Below are positions 32,603 to 41,126 of a DNA stretch of 64,000 nt, in pieces (position 1 is the first letter of the stretch; the number at the start of each line of letters is the position of its first letter). Position numbers and translations under genes: made by a program. A model generated the notes under the pieces. That model made no database searches, was not told where the DNA came from, and saw nothing but the letters and a program-made list of their open reading frames with translations. Origin of the DNA: Baekduia alba (GTDB lineage: Bacteria > Actinomycetota > Thermoleophilia > Solirubrobacterales > Solirubrobacteraceae); the NCBI RefSeq assembly GCF_028416635.1, contig NZ_CP114013.1, positions 1,364,001-1,428,000 of the forward strand, read 5' to 3'.

Positions 32603-34861
32603 TCAACCGATCGGCAGGCGAGCCAGGACGGTCGTCCCTCGTCCGCCCGGCGCGCCGCGCAGGTCCAGCGTCCCGCCGACGGCCTCGACGCGCTGGGTCA
32701 GCGACGCCAGCCCGATGTGCCCGTGCATCGGCGCCGCGGCGACCGCGTCGGGGTCCAGGCCGAGCCCGTCGTCGGCCACCTCGAGCAGGACCGAGCCGTC
32801 CTGGCGGGCGACCGTCACCTGCACGACGTCGGCCTGGGCGTGCTTGGCGGCGTTGTTGAGCAGCTCGCGCGCCAGCGACAGGACGAGCTCGTCGCGCAGG
32901 CCGGCCGCCGCCGGGTCGACGCGGACCTCGGCGCGGAACGAGCCCTGGCGCGCCGCCTGGTCGGCCGCGGCCTGCATCGCCGCCTCCAGCCCGCCGTGCT
33001 GGAGCACGACCGGGTGCAGCGCGTGGACGGCCTCGCGCAGGAGCTTGACCGCGCGCTCGACGCCCTCGCGGGCGTAGCCGAGCATCTCGTTGCGCGTGGC
33101 CGCGTCGCCGGTGGTGGCGGCGGCCTCGACGAGGTCTTGGCGCGCGGCGAGCAGGTCCTGCAGCGCGCCGTCGTGCAGCTGCTCGGAGATCCGCTGGCGC
33201 ACGCGCTCCTCGGCCTCCAGGTTCTCGGCGACCAGGCGCCCGCGCAGCGTCGCGAGCGCCGCGATCTCGGCCTCGTGGCGCAGCCGCTCGATCGCGGTGG
33301 CCAGGAACGACGCGAGCGCGGCGAGGAACGCGAGGTTCTGCCCCGCGTCGGTGACGCCCGGCTCGCTCGCGTGGGTCGTGAGGATCCCGAACGGGCCGTC
33401 GCGGCCGCGGATCGGCAGGATCGCCGAGCATCGCACGCCGCGCTCGCGCAGCTCCTTGGCGTAGGGCAGGTTCCGCGCCTCGGGCGCCTCCCAGTCCGGG
33501 ATGACCACCGGCCGGTCGCTGTCGAGCACGTCGCGGGCGGTCGACGGCACGCCCGGCGGGATCGCCGTGCCGGTGGGGTCGCCGGGGTAGTTGATCGACG
33601 TGGCGAACGCGAAGCTGCCGTCGCCCTGCAGCGCCAGGATCGACGCCATGTCGGTGCCCAGCAGGTCGATCGTGACGCGGCAGACCTCGTCGAAGAGCTC
33701 CTTGAGGTCGGTCCCGGCGAGCGCGAGCTGGCCGAGCCGCGCGATCGCCCGCTGCTGCTCGGCGACGCGGCGCTGCGTCGAGATGTCCTGCATCGTGCCG
33801 CGCACGTGCGTCCCGTCGTGGGCCTCGTAGGCCTCGCCCCGGACCGACACGACGCGCCGGCCGCGGCCGGCCGGGCTGGGGAAGCTGAACTCGAGCTCCC
33901 ACGGCGTCCCGGTCGCCGTGACGGCGAGCACCTCCCGCCAGCGCGCGACCTCCTCGGGCAGCGCCATGGGGATCATCTCGTGCTGGGTCAGCGCCGGCAG
34001 CGACGGGTCGCGGCCGAAGAGGCGGTATGTGCCCTCCGACCACATGACCGCGCCGTCGGAGACGCGCCAGTCGAAGCTGCCGATGTCGGCGAGGCGTTCG
34101 GCCTCGGCGAGGCGGCGCTCGTTGACGCGCAGCTCGGTGACGTCCTGCGTCGTGCCGCGCAGGAGGAACACCTCGCCGTCGTCGTCGCGGACCGCCTCCA
34201 TCGTCGTCCGGATCCAGCGCTCGCGCGGCCGCGTCTGGCGGTACTCGACCTCGACCGGGCCGGCCTGCTCGTACATGCGCGTGCGGGCGTCGAGGATCCG
34301 CTCGCGGTGCGCGGGGTCGACGCGGGCGAGCAGGTCGTCCATGCTCCACGGCTTGCCGCGGTCCGGGTCCTGGCCCTGGATCGCGAACATCTCGCGGGTG
34401 TAGTGGCGCTCGCCGGTGCGCAGGTTCCACTCCCAGCTGCCGACGTGCGCGACGTGCTGGGCGTCCTCCATGCGCCGGATGGCCGCCTGGGCCTCGACGA
34501 TCGTGCGGCGCTCGTCGGTGATGTCGCGGGCGGCGCCGTAGATCAGGCCGGTCGCGGGGTCGATCGCTACGCTCCAGCGCAGCCACACCCAGTGGCCGTC
34601 GGCGTGGCGGTAGCGGTTCTCGAACAGGCCGAGCGGCGAGCCATCGACGACCAGCCGGAGGCGGTCGCGGGTACGCGCGAGGTCGTCCGGGTGGTGCAGG
34701 TCGCCGATCTGGACCCCGACCAGGTCGTCCGGGCGGTAGCCCAGCACGCGCTCCCAGCTCGGGTTGACCTTGACGATCCGCGAGTCGGCGTCGGCCACGA
34801 CCAGCAGGTCGAGGCTCAGCTCGAACAGCTGCCCGGCCCACGCCGCCGGCAGGTCGCTCAC
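32603..34861 (-). CDS. Multi-PAS/GAF sensor histidine kinase (NarL-system type)
   Basis: 752 residues without membrane segments. Three PAS domains (about 10-125, 130-250, 255-385; for example NPSWERVLGYRPDDLVG and GSWEWNLRTGERHYT) are followed by a GAF domain (about 390-540), a HisKA_3 dimerisation helix with the phospho-acceptor His in RISEQLHDGALQDLL and a HATPase domain (ARELLNNAAKHAQAD, then VADDGLGLD). It presumably phosphorylates the LuxR-type regulator that overlaps it by 4 bp. The cytosolic signal, perhaps redox, light or a small ligand, is unknown. Confidence 0.92.
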   Translation of the reverse strand: MSDLPAAWAGQLFELSLDLLVVADADSRIVKVNPSWERVLGYRPDDLVGVQIGDLHHPDDLARTRDRLRLVVDGSPLGLFENRYRHADGHWVWLRWSVAIDPATGLIYGAARDITDERRTIVEAQAAIRRMEDAQHVAHVGSWEWNLRTGERHYTREMFAIQGQDPDRGKPWSMDDLLARVDPAHRERILDARTRMYEQAGPVEVEYRQTRPRERWIRTTMEAVRDDDGEVFLLRGTTQDVTELRVNERRLAEAERLADIGSFDWRVSDGAVMWSEGTYRLFGRDPSLPALTQHEMIPMALPEEVARWREVLAVTATGTPWELEFSFPSPAGRGRRVVSVRGEAYEAHDGTHVRGTMQDISTQRRVAEQQRAIARLGQLALAGTDLKELFDEVCRVTIDLLGTDMASILALQGDGSFAFATSINYPGDPTGTAIPPGVPSTARDVLDSDRPVVIPDWEAPEARNLPYAKELRERGVRCSAILPIRGRDGPFGILTTHASEPGVTDAGQNLAFLAALASFLATAIERLRHEAEIAALATLRGRLVAENLEAEERVRQRISEQLHDGALQDLLAARQDLVEAAATTGDAATRNEMLGYAREGVERAVKLLREAVHALHPVVLQHGGLEAAMQAAADQAARQGSFRAEVRVDPAAAGLRDELVLSLARELLNNAAKHAQADVVQVTVARQDGSVLLEVADDGLGLDPDAVAAAPMHGHIGLASLTQRVEAVGGTLDLRGAPGGRGTTVLARLPIG

Positions 34862-35493
34862 TCCAGCAGCCCCGCCCGCATGGCCGAGGCGACCGCCGCG
34901 GCGCGGTCGGACACTCCCAGCTTCTCGTACAGCGACTGCAGGTGGGTCTTGACCGTCGACGGGCTGAGGTGCAGCTGGCGCGCGATCTCCGGCGCCGAGC
35001 CGCCCTCGGCGATGAGGCGCAGGACCTCCTGCTCGCGCGGGCTGAGGACCGGCCGGCTCTCGGTCTCGCGCAGCTGGATCTGCGCGGCGAGGCCGGACTG
35101 GATCTCGGGCGAGAGGACGGTCTGGCCGCGGGCGACGGCGACGACCGCGTCGAAGATGGTCGCGCGGTCGGCCTCCTTGGACAGGTAAGCGGCGGCGCCG
35201 AGCGCCACCGCGCGGTAGACCAGCTCGGAGTCGACGTGGGCGGAGAGGAAGACGACGCGCGTGGCGATGCGCTCGCGGGCGATGGCGTTGAGCACCTCGG
35301 TCCCGGTCAGGCCGGGCATGCGCACGTCGAGGACGGCGACGTCCGGCGTGAGGCGCCGGATCTCGGGCAGCGCGGTGCGACCGTCGGCGGACTCGCCGAC
35401 GAGCTCGAGGTCCGGGCGCTCCTTGATCGCCCGCACCAGACCCTCCCGGTACATCGGGTGGTCGTCGGCGACGAACACCCGTACGCGGCTCAT
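34858..35493 (-). CDS. NarL/LuxR-family response regulator
   Basis: 211 residues. A receiver domain with the acidic pair in FVADDHPMYREGL, the phospho-acceptor Asp in VAVLDVRMPGLTG, the Ser in VVFLSAHVD and Lys in YLSKEADR is followed by a LuxR-type HTH (LSPREQEVLRLIAEGGSAPEIARQLHLSPSTVKTHLQSLYEKLG). It is the likely partner of the overlapping kinase gene. The DNA targets are not evident. Confidence 0.94.
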   Translation of the reverse strand: MSRVRVFVADDHPMYREGLVRAIKERPDLELVGESADGRTALPEIRRLTPDVAVLDVRMPGLTGTEVLNAIARERIATRVVFLSAHVDSELVYRAVALGAAAYLSKEADRATIFDAVVAVARGQTVLSPEIQSGLAAQIQLRETESRPVLSPREQEVLRLIAEGGSAPEIARQLHLSPSTVKTHLQSLYEKLGVSDRAAAVASAMRAGLLE

Positions 35494-35509
35494 GCCGCCT
35501 TATAACTGC

Positions 35510-35863
35510 TCAACGCAGAGCGAGCAAGCGGCGGCAGATGTCGTCGCGCGCCATGTCCTTGCTGAGCAGGACCGCGACGCCGGCCGCCTCGGCGGCGTGC
35601 TCGAGCTCCTCGGTGGAGCTGCCGGTGAGCAGGACGACGGTGGTGCCGCCGAGCTCGCGCAGGCGCCGTGCGACCTCGAGGCCGTCGAGGCCGGGCATGC
35701 GCACGTCGAGCAGGGCGACGTCCGGCGAGGCCTCGCGGATGACCTGCAGCGCCTCGGTGCCGTCCGCGGCCTCGCCGACGAGATCGAGCGTGCCGAAGCG
35801 CCGGATGGCTCGGGCCAGCCCCCGGCGATAGGTCTCGTGGTCGTCGGCGATCACGATGCGCAT
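35510..35863 (-). CDS. Stand-alone receiver-domain response regulator
   Basis: 117 residues comprising only a receiver domain: DDHETYRRGL, phospho-acceptor Asp in VALLDVRMPGLDG, VLLTGSST and the Lys in LLSKDMARDD. There is no output domain. It lies 16 bp upstream of the LuxR-type regulator and kinase genes and is probably co-transcribed, acting as a phosphate sink or as a second input for the kinase. ATG 35863 is preferred over a longer frame to 35965 because the family begins MRIVIADDH. Confidence 0.88.
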   Translation of the reverse strand: MRIVIADDHETYRRGLARAIRRFGTLDLVGEAADGTEALQVIREASPDVALLDVRMPGLDGLEVARRLRELGGTTVVLLTGSSTEELEHAAEAAGVAVLLSKDMARDDICRRLLALR

Positions 35864-36015
35864 GGTCTCGCGGGCGGCCCGGTGACCGCCCCCATCCAGC
35901 GCGGCCACAGCGGGATACAGCATCAAGAGGTATTTCGCCCCTACCAGGTAGGAAAGGCCATCCACCGATCGGACGGTCCAGCGGTGGAGGCGGCGCGCAT
36001 GGCAGGATCGGGGGC

Positions 36016-37434
36016 ATGGGAGGGATCGTCGCCGCCGGGCACCCGGTGTCCGCCGAGGCGGGCGCCGCCGTGCTGCGCGCGGGCGGCAACGCGGTCGACG
36101 CCGCGGTGGCGGCGTGCCTGGCGTCCTGGGTCGCCGAGCCGCTGCTGACCGGGCCGGGCGCGGGCGGCTACCTCCTGGTCGGCGGCGCCGGCGTGGAGCC
36201 CGGGCTGCTGGACTTCTTCGTGAGCGCGCCGTCGGATGGCGCGCGCGCGTCGCTGGTCCCGATCGACGTGTCGTTCGGCGATGCGAACCAGGTCTTCCAC
36301 GTCGGTGCAGCGTCCTGCGGCGCGCCGGGCGTGACGAGCGGGCTGGAGGAGGCGGTGCGGCGTTGGGGGTCGCTGCCGCTGGCCGACCTCGCGGCGCCGG
36401 CCGCCGCGCTGGCGCGCTCGGGGGTGGCGCTGACGCCGGTCCAGGCGTACCTGTTCGAGATCCTCGAGGGGATCGTGCTGACGACGCCCGAGGCGGCCGC
36501 GCTGTTCGCGCCGGGCGGGCGCGCGCTGCGGGAGGGGGAGAGGTTCGCGTCGGTCGAGCTGGCCGACACGATCGAGCGGTTCGGCCGCGAGGGTGCCGCG
36601 CCGTTCGTGTCGGGCGACCTGGCGGCCGCGATGGTCGACTGGGTGGGGCGGCACGGCGGGACGCTGTCGGGCGAGGACGTGGCCGGGTACGCGGTGGCGG
36701 CGCGCGAGCCGATCCGGGTCGCCTACCGCGGCAGGACGGTGTTGACGAACCCGCCGCCGTCGGCCGGCGGGTCGCTGCTCGCGCTGGCCTTGGCGCGACT
36801 CGACGAGCTGGGCGAGTCCGGCCCGGGCGAGCTGTTGGACGCCATGGCGGTCGCGCAGGCGGCGCGGACGCCGGAGTTCGTGTCGCGGCTGGGGTCGACG
36901 ACGCACGTCTCGGTGGTCGACGGCGACGGCCGCGCGTGCGCCGTGACCTGCACCAACGGCGAGGGCAGCGGGCTGGTCGTGCCCGGCACGGGCATCCACA
37001 TCAACAACATCATGGGCGAGGAGGACCTGAGCCCGCTGGGCTGGTTCCGGGCCGCGCCCGGCCAGCGCATGCCGTCGATGATGGCGCCGACGCTCATGCT
37101 CGACGCCGAGGGCGCGGTCCAGCTCGCCCTGGGCAGCGCCGGGTCCAACCGGATCCGCTCCGCGATCCTGCAGCTGATCGTCAACGTCGCCGACCACGGC
37201 ATGGACGCGCGCTCCGCCGTCGAGGCGCCGCGGCTGCACCTGGAGAACGACACCGTCTACACCGAGCCCGGGATCGACCTGTCCGGCATCAGCCTCTCCG
37301 GCCTGACCCACGCACCCTTCCGCGCGCCCAACCTCTTCTTCGGCGGAGCCCAGGCCGTCGAACGCGACCCCGCCACCGGCACGCTCACCGGAGCCGGGGA
37401 CCCTCGCCGCGGCGGGGCCGCCGTGAGCGCCTGA
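36016..37434 (+). CDS. Gamma-glutamyltransferase family protein
   Basis: 472 residues, shorter than typical GGT (about 550) and with no signal peptide. GHPVSAEAGAAVLRAGGNAVDAAVAA and GPGAGGYLLVGG mark the large subunit. The small subunit begins at the nucleophile Thr in GSTTHVSVVDGDG (about residue 296), followed by NNIMGEEDLSP and MMAPTLML. The enzyme would self-cleave and transfer or hydrolyse gamma-glutamyl groups. Lack of a secretion signal suggests a cytosolic acylase-like role, which is inference. A CAGGAT box lies 7 nt before the ATG. Confidence 0.88.
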   Translation: MGGIVAAGHPVSAEAGAAVLRAGGNAVDAAVAACLASWVAEPLLTGPGAGGYLLVGGAGVEPGLLDFFVSAPSDGARASLVPIDVSFGDANQVFHVGAASCGAPGVTSGLEEAVRRWGSLPLADLAAPAAALARSGVALTPVQAYLFEILEGIVLTTPEAAALFAPGGRALREGERFASVELADTIERFGREGAAPFVSGDLAAAMVDWVGRHGGTLSGEDVAGYAVAAREPIRVAYRGRTVLTNPPPSAGGSLLALALARLDELGESGPGELLDAMAVAQAARTPEFVSRLGSTTHVSVVDGDGRACAVTCTNGEGSGLVVPGTGIHINNIMGEEDLSPLGWFRAAPGQRMPSMMAPTLMLDAEGAVQLALGSAGSNRIRSAILQLIVNVADHGMDARSAVEAPRLHLENDTVYTEPGIDLSGISLSGLTHAPFRAPNLFFGGAQAVERDPATGTLTGAGDPRRGGAAVSA

Positions 37435-37486
37435 CGCGCCCGCGGATGGGGCTCTACGCGCCGAGCTTGGTCCTGATGCAGGTCGG

Positions 37487-38320
37487 GTGGACGTCGTGAC
37501 CCTCGTTGCCTTCGGGCTCGCCCTCGGTGCCGCCGTCCTCCACGCCCTGTGGAACCTGCTGCTCGCCCGGGCGGACGATCCGCGGGCGGCGACGGCGGCG
37601 GCGTTGTGCGTCGCCGTGGTCGTGTTCGCGCCGATCGCCGCGGTGGCGGGGCATGTCGAGGCGGGTGTGTGGCCGTACGTCGGCGTCTCCGCCCTGCTCG
37701 AGACCGCGTACTTCCTGCTGCTCTCGGCGGCGTATGCGCGTGGGGAGCTGAGTGCGGTCTATCCGGTGGCGCGTGGGACGGCGCCGGTGCTGGTCCTGGT
37801 CGCCGGGCTGGCCGGGATCGGCGGCGCGGTCGCCGCGATCCAGGTCGTCGGGATCGCGGTCGCGGGTGCCGGCATCGTCGCGGTGCAGCGCGCCGGCGCC
37901 GCGCCGGACCGGCGAGCGCTCGTGCTCGCGATCGGCACGGCGGCGATGATCGCGGCCTACACCCTGGTCGATCGCGAGGGCCTGCGCCATGCCGATCCGC
38001 TGCCGTACCTCTGGCTCGTCCTCGCGCCGAGCGCGGCGTTGACGATCGCGGTGACCGTCCGCGAGCAGGGGACGCCGGCGGTGCACCGCGCCCTGAACGC
38101 GCAGACCTTCGCCGCCGGGCTCGCGACGTTCGGCGCCTACGGCCTGGTCCTCGCGGCCCTCGAACGCGCGCCCGCCGCGCCGGTCGCGGCGGTCCGCGAG
38201 ACGTCGATCGTCCTGGCCGTCGCCGCCGGGGCGCTGATCCTCCACGAGCCCGTCAGCCGCGGCCGCTGGCTCGGGGCGGTCGCCGTCACGGTGGGCGTGT
38301 GCCTCGTCGCGCTGGGGTGA
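37487..38320 (+). CDS. EamA/DMT-family transporter
   Basis: 277 residues with about ten hydrophobic helices in two EamA halves. The first half begins LVAFGLALGAAVLHALWNLLLARADDP (the HALWN motif is typical) and ends with LSAVYPVARGTAPVLVL; the second begins near LVLAIGTAAMIAAYTLVDREG. It is an inner-membrane carrier, substrate unknown. GTG start. It lies 52 bp after the gamma-glutamyltransferase gene on the same strand, so a joint role in glutamyl-peptide metabolism is conceivable but unproven. Confidence 0.88.
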   Translation: MDVVTLVAFGLALGAAVLHALWNLLLARADDPRAATAAALCVAVVVFAPIAAVAGHVEAGVWPYVGVSALLETAYFLLLSAAYARGELSAVYPVARGTAPVLVLVAGLAGIGGAVAAIQVVGIAVAGAGIVAVQRAGAAPDRRALVLAIGTAAMIAAYTLVDREGLRHADPLPYLWLVLAPSAALTIAVTVREQGTPAVHRALNAQTFAAGLATFGAYGLVLAALERAPAAPVAAVRETSIVLAVAAGALILHEPVSRGRWLGAVAVTVGVCLVALG

Positions 38321-38340
38321 TGCGACAGGATGCGCGCTGC

Positions 38341-38790
38341 ATGCCCCGCCGCCGCGCCCCCGTCCTGACCGCCGCCACCGTCCTCGCTGCCGCCGTCGTC
38401 GCCGCGGGCTGCGATGGCCCGACGCCGGCCGACCTGTTCCTCGTCCAGCGCGACGGCGACGTCCCCGGCGCCAAGCTGACGCTGCGCCTCACCGACGACG
38501 GCGGCGCCTACTGCAACGAGACCAAGCGCTACGAGCTGACCTCGGCCCAGCTGATCACCGCGCGCGAGATCCGGGGCGAGCTCGACGGCCGCAAGGACGA
38601 GGACGTCGGCCTCGCCGAGAAGCACATCACCCTGAAGCCCGGCTCGATCAGCACCTACAACTACAAAGTGCGCAGCGAGAACGGCAGCGTCGCGTTCGCC
38701 GACACCTCGCCGCACCAGCCGCAGACCTTCTACCGCCTGGCGCAGCTCACCCGCGAGGTGGCGACGCAGAACTGCCACCTGGCGCGCTGA
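38341..38790 (+). CDS. Small lipoprotein of unknown function
   Basis: 149 residues. The signal ends in the lipobox VVAAGC (Cys about 22), so the mature protein is lipid-anchored on the outer face of the membrane. The rest is a compact beta-rich domain with two further Cys (AYCNETKRYEL and TQNCHLAR) that could form a disulfide. A CAGGAT box lies 9 nt upstream of the ATG. The last 44 bp overlap the convergent methyltransferase gene. Confidence 0.75.
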   Translation: MPRRRAPVLTAATVLAAAVVAAGCDGPTPADLFLVQRDGDVPGAKLTLRLTDDGGAYCNETKRYELTSAQLITAREIRGELDGRKDEDVGLAEKHITLKPGSISTYNYKVRSENGSVAFADTSPHQPQTFYRLAQLTREVATQNCHLAR

Positions 38791-39493
38791 GCACGGCGAA
38801 CAGGAACCACGGCCGCGTCGTCAGCCGCTCCCACGCCACCGGGTTCGCCTCCCGGCAGGCCGGCAGCGGCGCCGGCTCGACCAGCGCCTCGACCACGAGC
38901 CCGGCCGCCGCGAACGCCGCCTCCATCCGCCACAGCGGCCGCCGGTAGAAGCGCACGTCGTAGCTCCCGCCGCGCTTGTCCCACGTGTCGTGCAGCAGCT
39001 CGACCGCGTCGCGGTCGCCGTCCGGCCACTCGCGGTCGGTCATCGCGGGGTGGTGGGTCGACAGCACGATCCGCCCGCCCGGCACGAGCACCCGCGCGAA
39101 GGCACGCAGCACCGGCTCCCAGTCGCGCAGGTAGTGCACCATCAAGCTCGCGGCCACGAGGTCGAACACGCCGTCGCCGAACGCGTCCAGCGCGCCGCCG
39201 CCCTCCAGGTCGCCGACCGCGAACGTCGCGCGCTCCAGCCCGCGCGCCCGCGCCGCCTCGACCATCCGCGGGCTCAGGTCCAGCCCGGTGACGCACGCGC
39301 CTCGCGCGACGAGCTCCGCCGCCAGCGCGCCCGCGCCGCAGCCGGCGTCGAGCGCCCGCCGGCCGGCCACGTCGCCGAGCAGCCGCACCATCGCCGGCCG
39401 CTCGTACAGCGAGTTATAGGCATTGTCTTCATCCGCGACGTGCGCGGCGGCCATCGCCTCGTAGGCCCCCAGCGCGTCGACCTCGCCCGTCAT
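38747..39493 (-). CDS. Class I SAM-dependent methyltransferase
   Basis: 248 residues. Motif I is ALDAGCGAGALAAELVARG, motif II/III is TFAVGDLEGGG and LVAASLMVHYLRDW, and the substrate-side STHHPAMTD is typical of UbiE/Methyltransf_11 proteins. The acceptor is unknown. ATG 39493 is preferred because a TAGCGT box ends 7 nt upstream; longer frames run into the palindrome at 39509. The 3' end overlaps the convergent lipoprotein gene. Confidence 0.88.
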   Translation of the reverse strand: MTGEVDALGAYEAMAAAHVADEDNAYNSLYERPAMVRLLGDVAGRRALDAGCGAGALAAELVARGACVTGLDLSPRMVEAARARGLERATFAVGDLEGGGALDAFGDGVFDLVAASLMVHYLRDWEPVLRAFARVLVPGGRIVLSTHHPAMTDREWPDGDRDAVELLHDTWDKRGGSYDVRFYRRPLWRMEAAFAAAGLVVEALVEPAPLPACREANPVAWERLTTRPWFLFAVLSAPGGSSASPPRG

Positions 39494-39500
39494 GCGCCAC

Positions 39501-39506
39501 ACGCTA
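39501..39506 (-). promoter_or_regulatory. -10 box TAGCGT for the 38747 methyltransferase gene
   Basis: TAGCGT on the minus strand ends 7 nt before the ATG at 39493, giving a leaderless transcript. Confidence 0.5.
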
Positions 39507-39508
39507 TC

Positions 39509-39525
39509 CATCAGGAACCCTGATG
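39509..39525. promoter_or_regulatory. Perfect palindrome CATCAGG-AAC-CCTGATG
   Basis: A 7+3+7 inverted repeat immediately upstream of the methyltransferase -10 box, in the 90-bp gap to the divergent EamA gene. It is a likely repressor or activator site. The binding protein is not evident, since neither neighbour is a regulator. Confidence 0.45.
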
Positions 39526-39582
39526 GCTGCGACAAGACATCATCATCAGCCCTCACACCTCGACCTGGGACACTGACCCGCG

Positions 39583-40509
39583 ATGTCCGCGCGCGCCTGG
39601 CTGTTCCTCTCCGTCACCGCGGCGCTGTGGGGCGCGTCCTACATGTTCATCAAGGTCGCGCTCGACGGCGGCCTGTCCGAGGGCTTCATCATCTGCGCCC
39701 GGACGCTCCTCGGCGCCGCGATCCTGGTCCCGATGGCGGTCAAGGCCGACGCCATCCGCCCGATCCTCGACCGCAAGGGCTGGGCGCTCGCTCTCGCGGC
39801 CGCGCAGGTCATCGTCCCGTTCGGCCTCATCACCTTCGGCGAGAACCACGTCCCGAGCGCGCTGGCCGGGATCCTGGTCGCGACCGCGCCGCTGTTCATC
39901 ACGCTGCTGGCGATCAAGGTCGACCCGGACGAGCGCTCGCACGGCTGGGGCCTGGTCGGCGTCGTGCTCGGGATGGTCGGCGTCGTCCTGCTGTTCGGCC
40001 TCGACCTGTCCGGCGACACCGAGACGCTCCTCGGCGGACTGATGATCGTCGGCTCCGGCCTCTGCTATGCGATCGCCGTCCTGATCGCCAAGCGAGGCTT
40101 CACGGGCGTCCCGCCGGTCGGCGTCGCGGCCTCCAACCTCGCCATCAGCGCGGTCGTCTGGCTGCCGTTCGCGCTGGCGACCCTGCCGACCCACTCGCCC
40201 GGCGCCAACGCCATCCTGTCGATGCTCGCGCTCGGCGCGGGCGGTACCGGCCTCGCGTTCCTGTTCTTCTACACCTCGATCGCCGAGGTCGGCCCGGCGC
40301 GCGCGTCGATCGTGTCCTACGTCGCGCCCGCGTTCTCGGTGGTCTACGGCGTCCTGCTGCTCGACGAGGACCTGACGGTCGGCACCATCGCCGGGCTCGG
40401 CCTGATCCTCGCGGGCTCGTGGCTGGCGGCGAGCGGCCACGCGCCCGGGCCGCTCAGCCGAAGCGCACCTTCCCGTTCGAGCGCGCCCGAGCCTGCGCGC
40501 GCTCGATGA
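39583..40509 (+). CDS. EamA/DMT-family transporter
   Basis: 308 residues with ten predicted helices. The first EamA repeat starts LFLSVTAALWGASYMFIKVALDGG and runs to the ENHVPSALAGILVATAPLFITLL motif; the second repeat contains GGTGLAFLFFYTSIAEVGPARASIVSYVAPAFSVVYG, the classic RhaT/YdcZ-like end. Inner-membrane exporter, substrate unknown. The last 56 bp overlap the convergent LON-domain gene, which may be an annotation-scale overlap of the disordered tail (SRSAPSRSSAPEPARAR). Confidence 0.92.
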   Translation: MSARAWLFLSVTAALWGASYMFIKVALDGGLSEGFIICARTLLGAAILVPMAVKADAIRPILDRKGWALALAAAQVIVPFGLITFGENHVPSALAGILVATAPLFITLLAIKVDPDERSHGWGLVGVVLGMVGVVLLFGLDLSGDTETLLGGLMIVGSGLCYAIAVLIAKRGFTGVPPVGVAASNLAISAVVWLPFALATLPTHSPGANAILSMLALGAGGTGLAFLFFYTSIAEVGPARASIVSYVAPAFSVVYGVLLLDEDLTVGTIAGLGLILAGSWLAASGHAPGPLSRSAPSRSSAPEPARAR

Positions 40510-41077
40510 AGTCCAGCCGCTTGACAGCGGCGTTGAACAGCCGCGTCAGCAGCCGCATGCGCGCGTTCTCGGAGCGCAGGTCCAGCAGCCCCTGCTTGGC
40601 GTCGGGGCCGAAGTCGACGGTCGCCGCCATCTCGTAGGCGGTCAGCGGCTCGAGGACGTCGGGCTCCAGGATCTTGTCGGTCGCCTCCTCGACCAGCGAC
40701 GAGTACGCGGCGTGCGCGGCGTCGATCGTGGTCGGGTCGACCGGCTCCTCCTTGTCGTCGAGGAACTCGATCTCGCCCGCCGGGTAGACGTGGTCGAAGT
40801 GCTCCTCGACGACCCGGAAGGGGCGCGTGCCGCGGGTGAGGATGTCCATGCGGCCGTCCTCGTGCTGCTCGAGGACCTCGGTGACCTGCATCGCGCAGCC
40901 GTTGAGCTTCGGGCCGTCGTCGGACGCCCAGATGATCCCGAACTCCCGTCCGTCGGACAGGCAGTCGCCGATCATCGCCTTGTAGCGCTCCTCGAAGATG
41001 TGCAGCGGCACGACCTCGTGCGGGACGGCGGCCATGCCGAGCGGGAAGAGCGGGAAGTCGGTTCGATGCTCGCCCAT
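40454..41077 (-). CDS. LON substrate-binding-domain protein
   Basis: 207 residues. FPLFPLGMAAVPHEVVPLHIFEERYKAMIGDCLSDGREFGII is the opening of the Lon N-terminal/PUA-like domain, followed by TRGTRPFRV. The rest is helical. There is no ATPase or protease domain, so it is one of the stand-alone LON-domain proteins thought to bind unfolded peptides; its precise function is unknown. ATG 41077 is preferred because a TACAAT box lies 6 nt upstream. It overlaps the convergent EamA gene. Confidence 0.88.
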   Translation of the reverse strand: MGEHRTDFPLFPLGMAAVPHEVVPLHIFEERYKAMIGDCLSDGREFGIIWASDDGPKLNGCAMQVTEVLEQHEDGRMDILTRGTRPFRVVEEHFDHVYPAGEIEFLDDKEEPVDPTTIDAAHAAYSSLVEEATDKILEPDVLEPLTAYEMAATVDFGPDAKQGLLDLRSENARMRLLTRLFNAAVKRLDFIERAQARARSNGKVRFG

Positions 41078-41083
41078 CGTGCG

Positions 41084-41089
41084 ATTGTA
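41084..41089 (-). promoter_or_regulatory. -10 box TACAAT for the LON-domain gene
   Basis: TACAAT on the minus strand ends 6 nt before the ATG at 41077. It is one of the best -10 matches in the window. Confidence 0.5.
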
Positions 41090-41126
41090 GGTTGAGCCGG
41101 GCGCGCGATGGCGCCGTAACCGAGAC

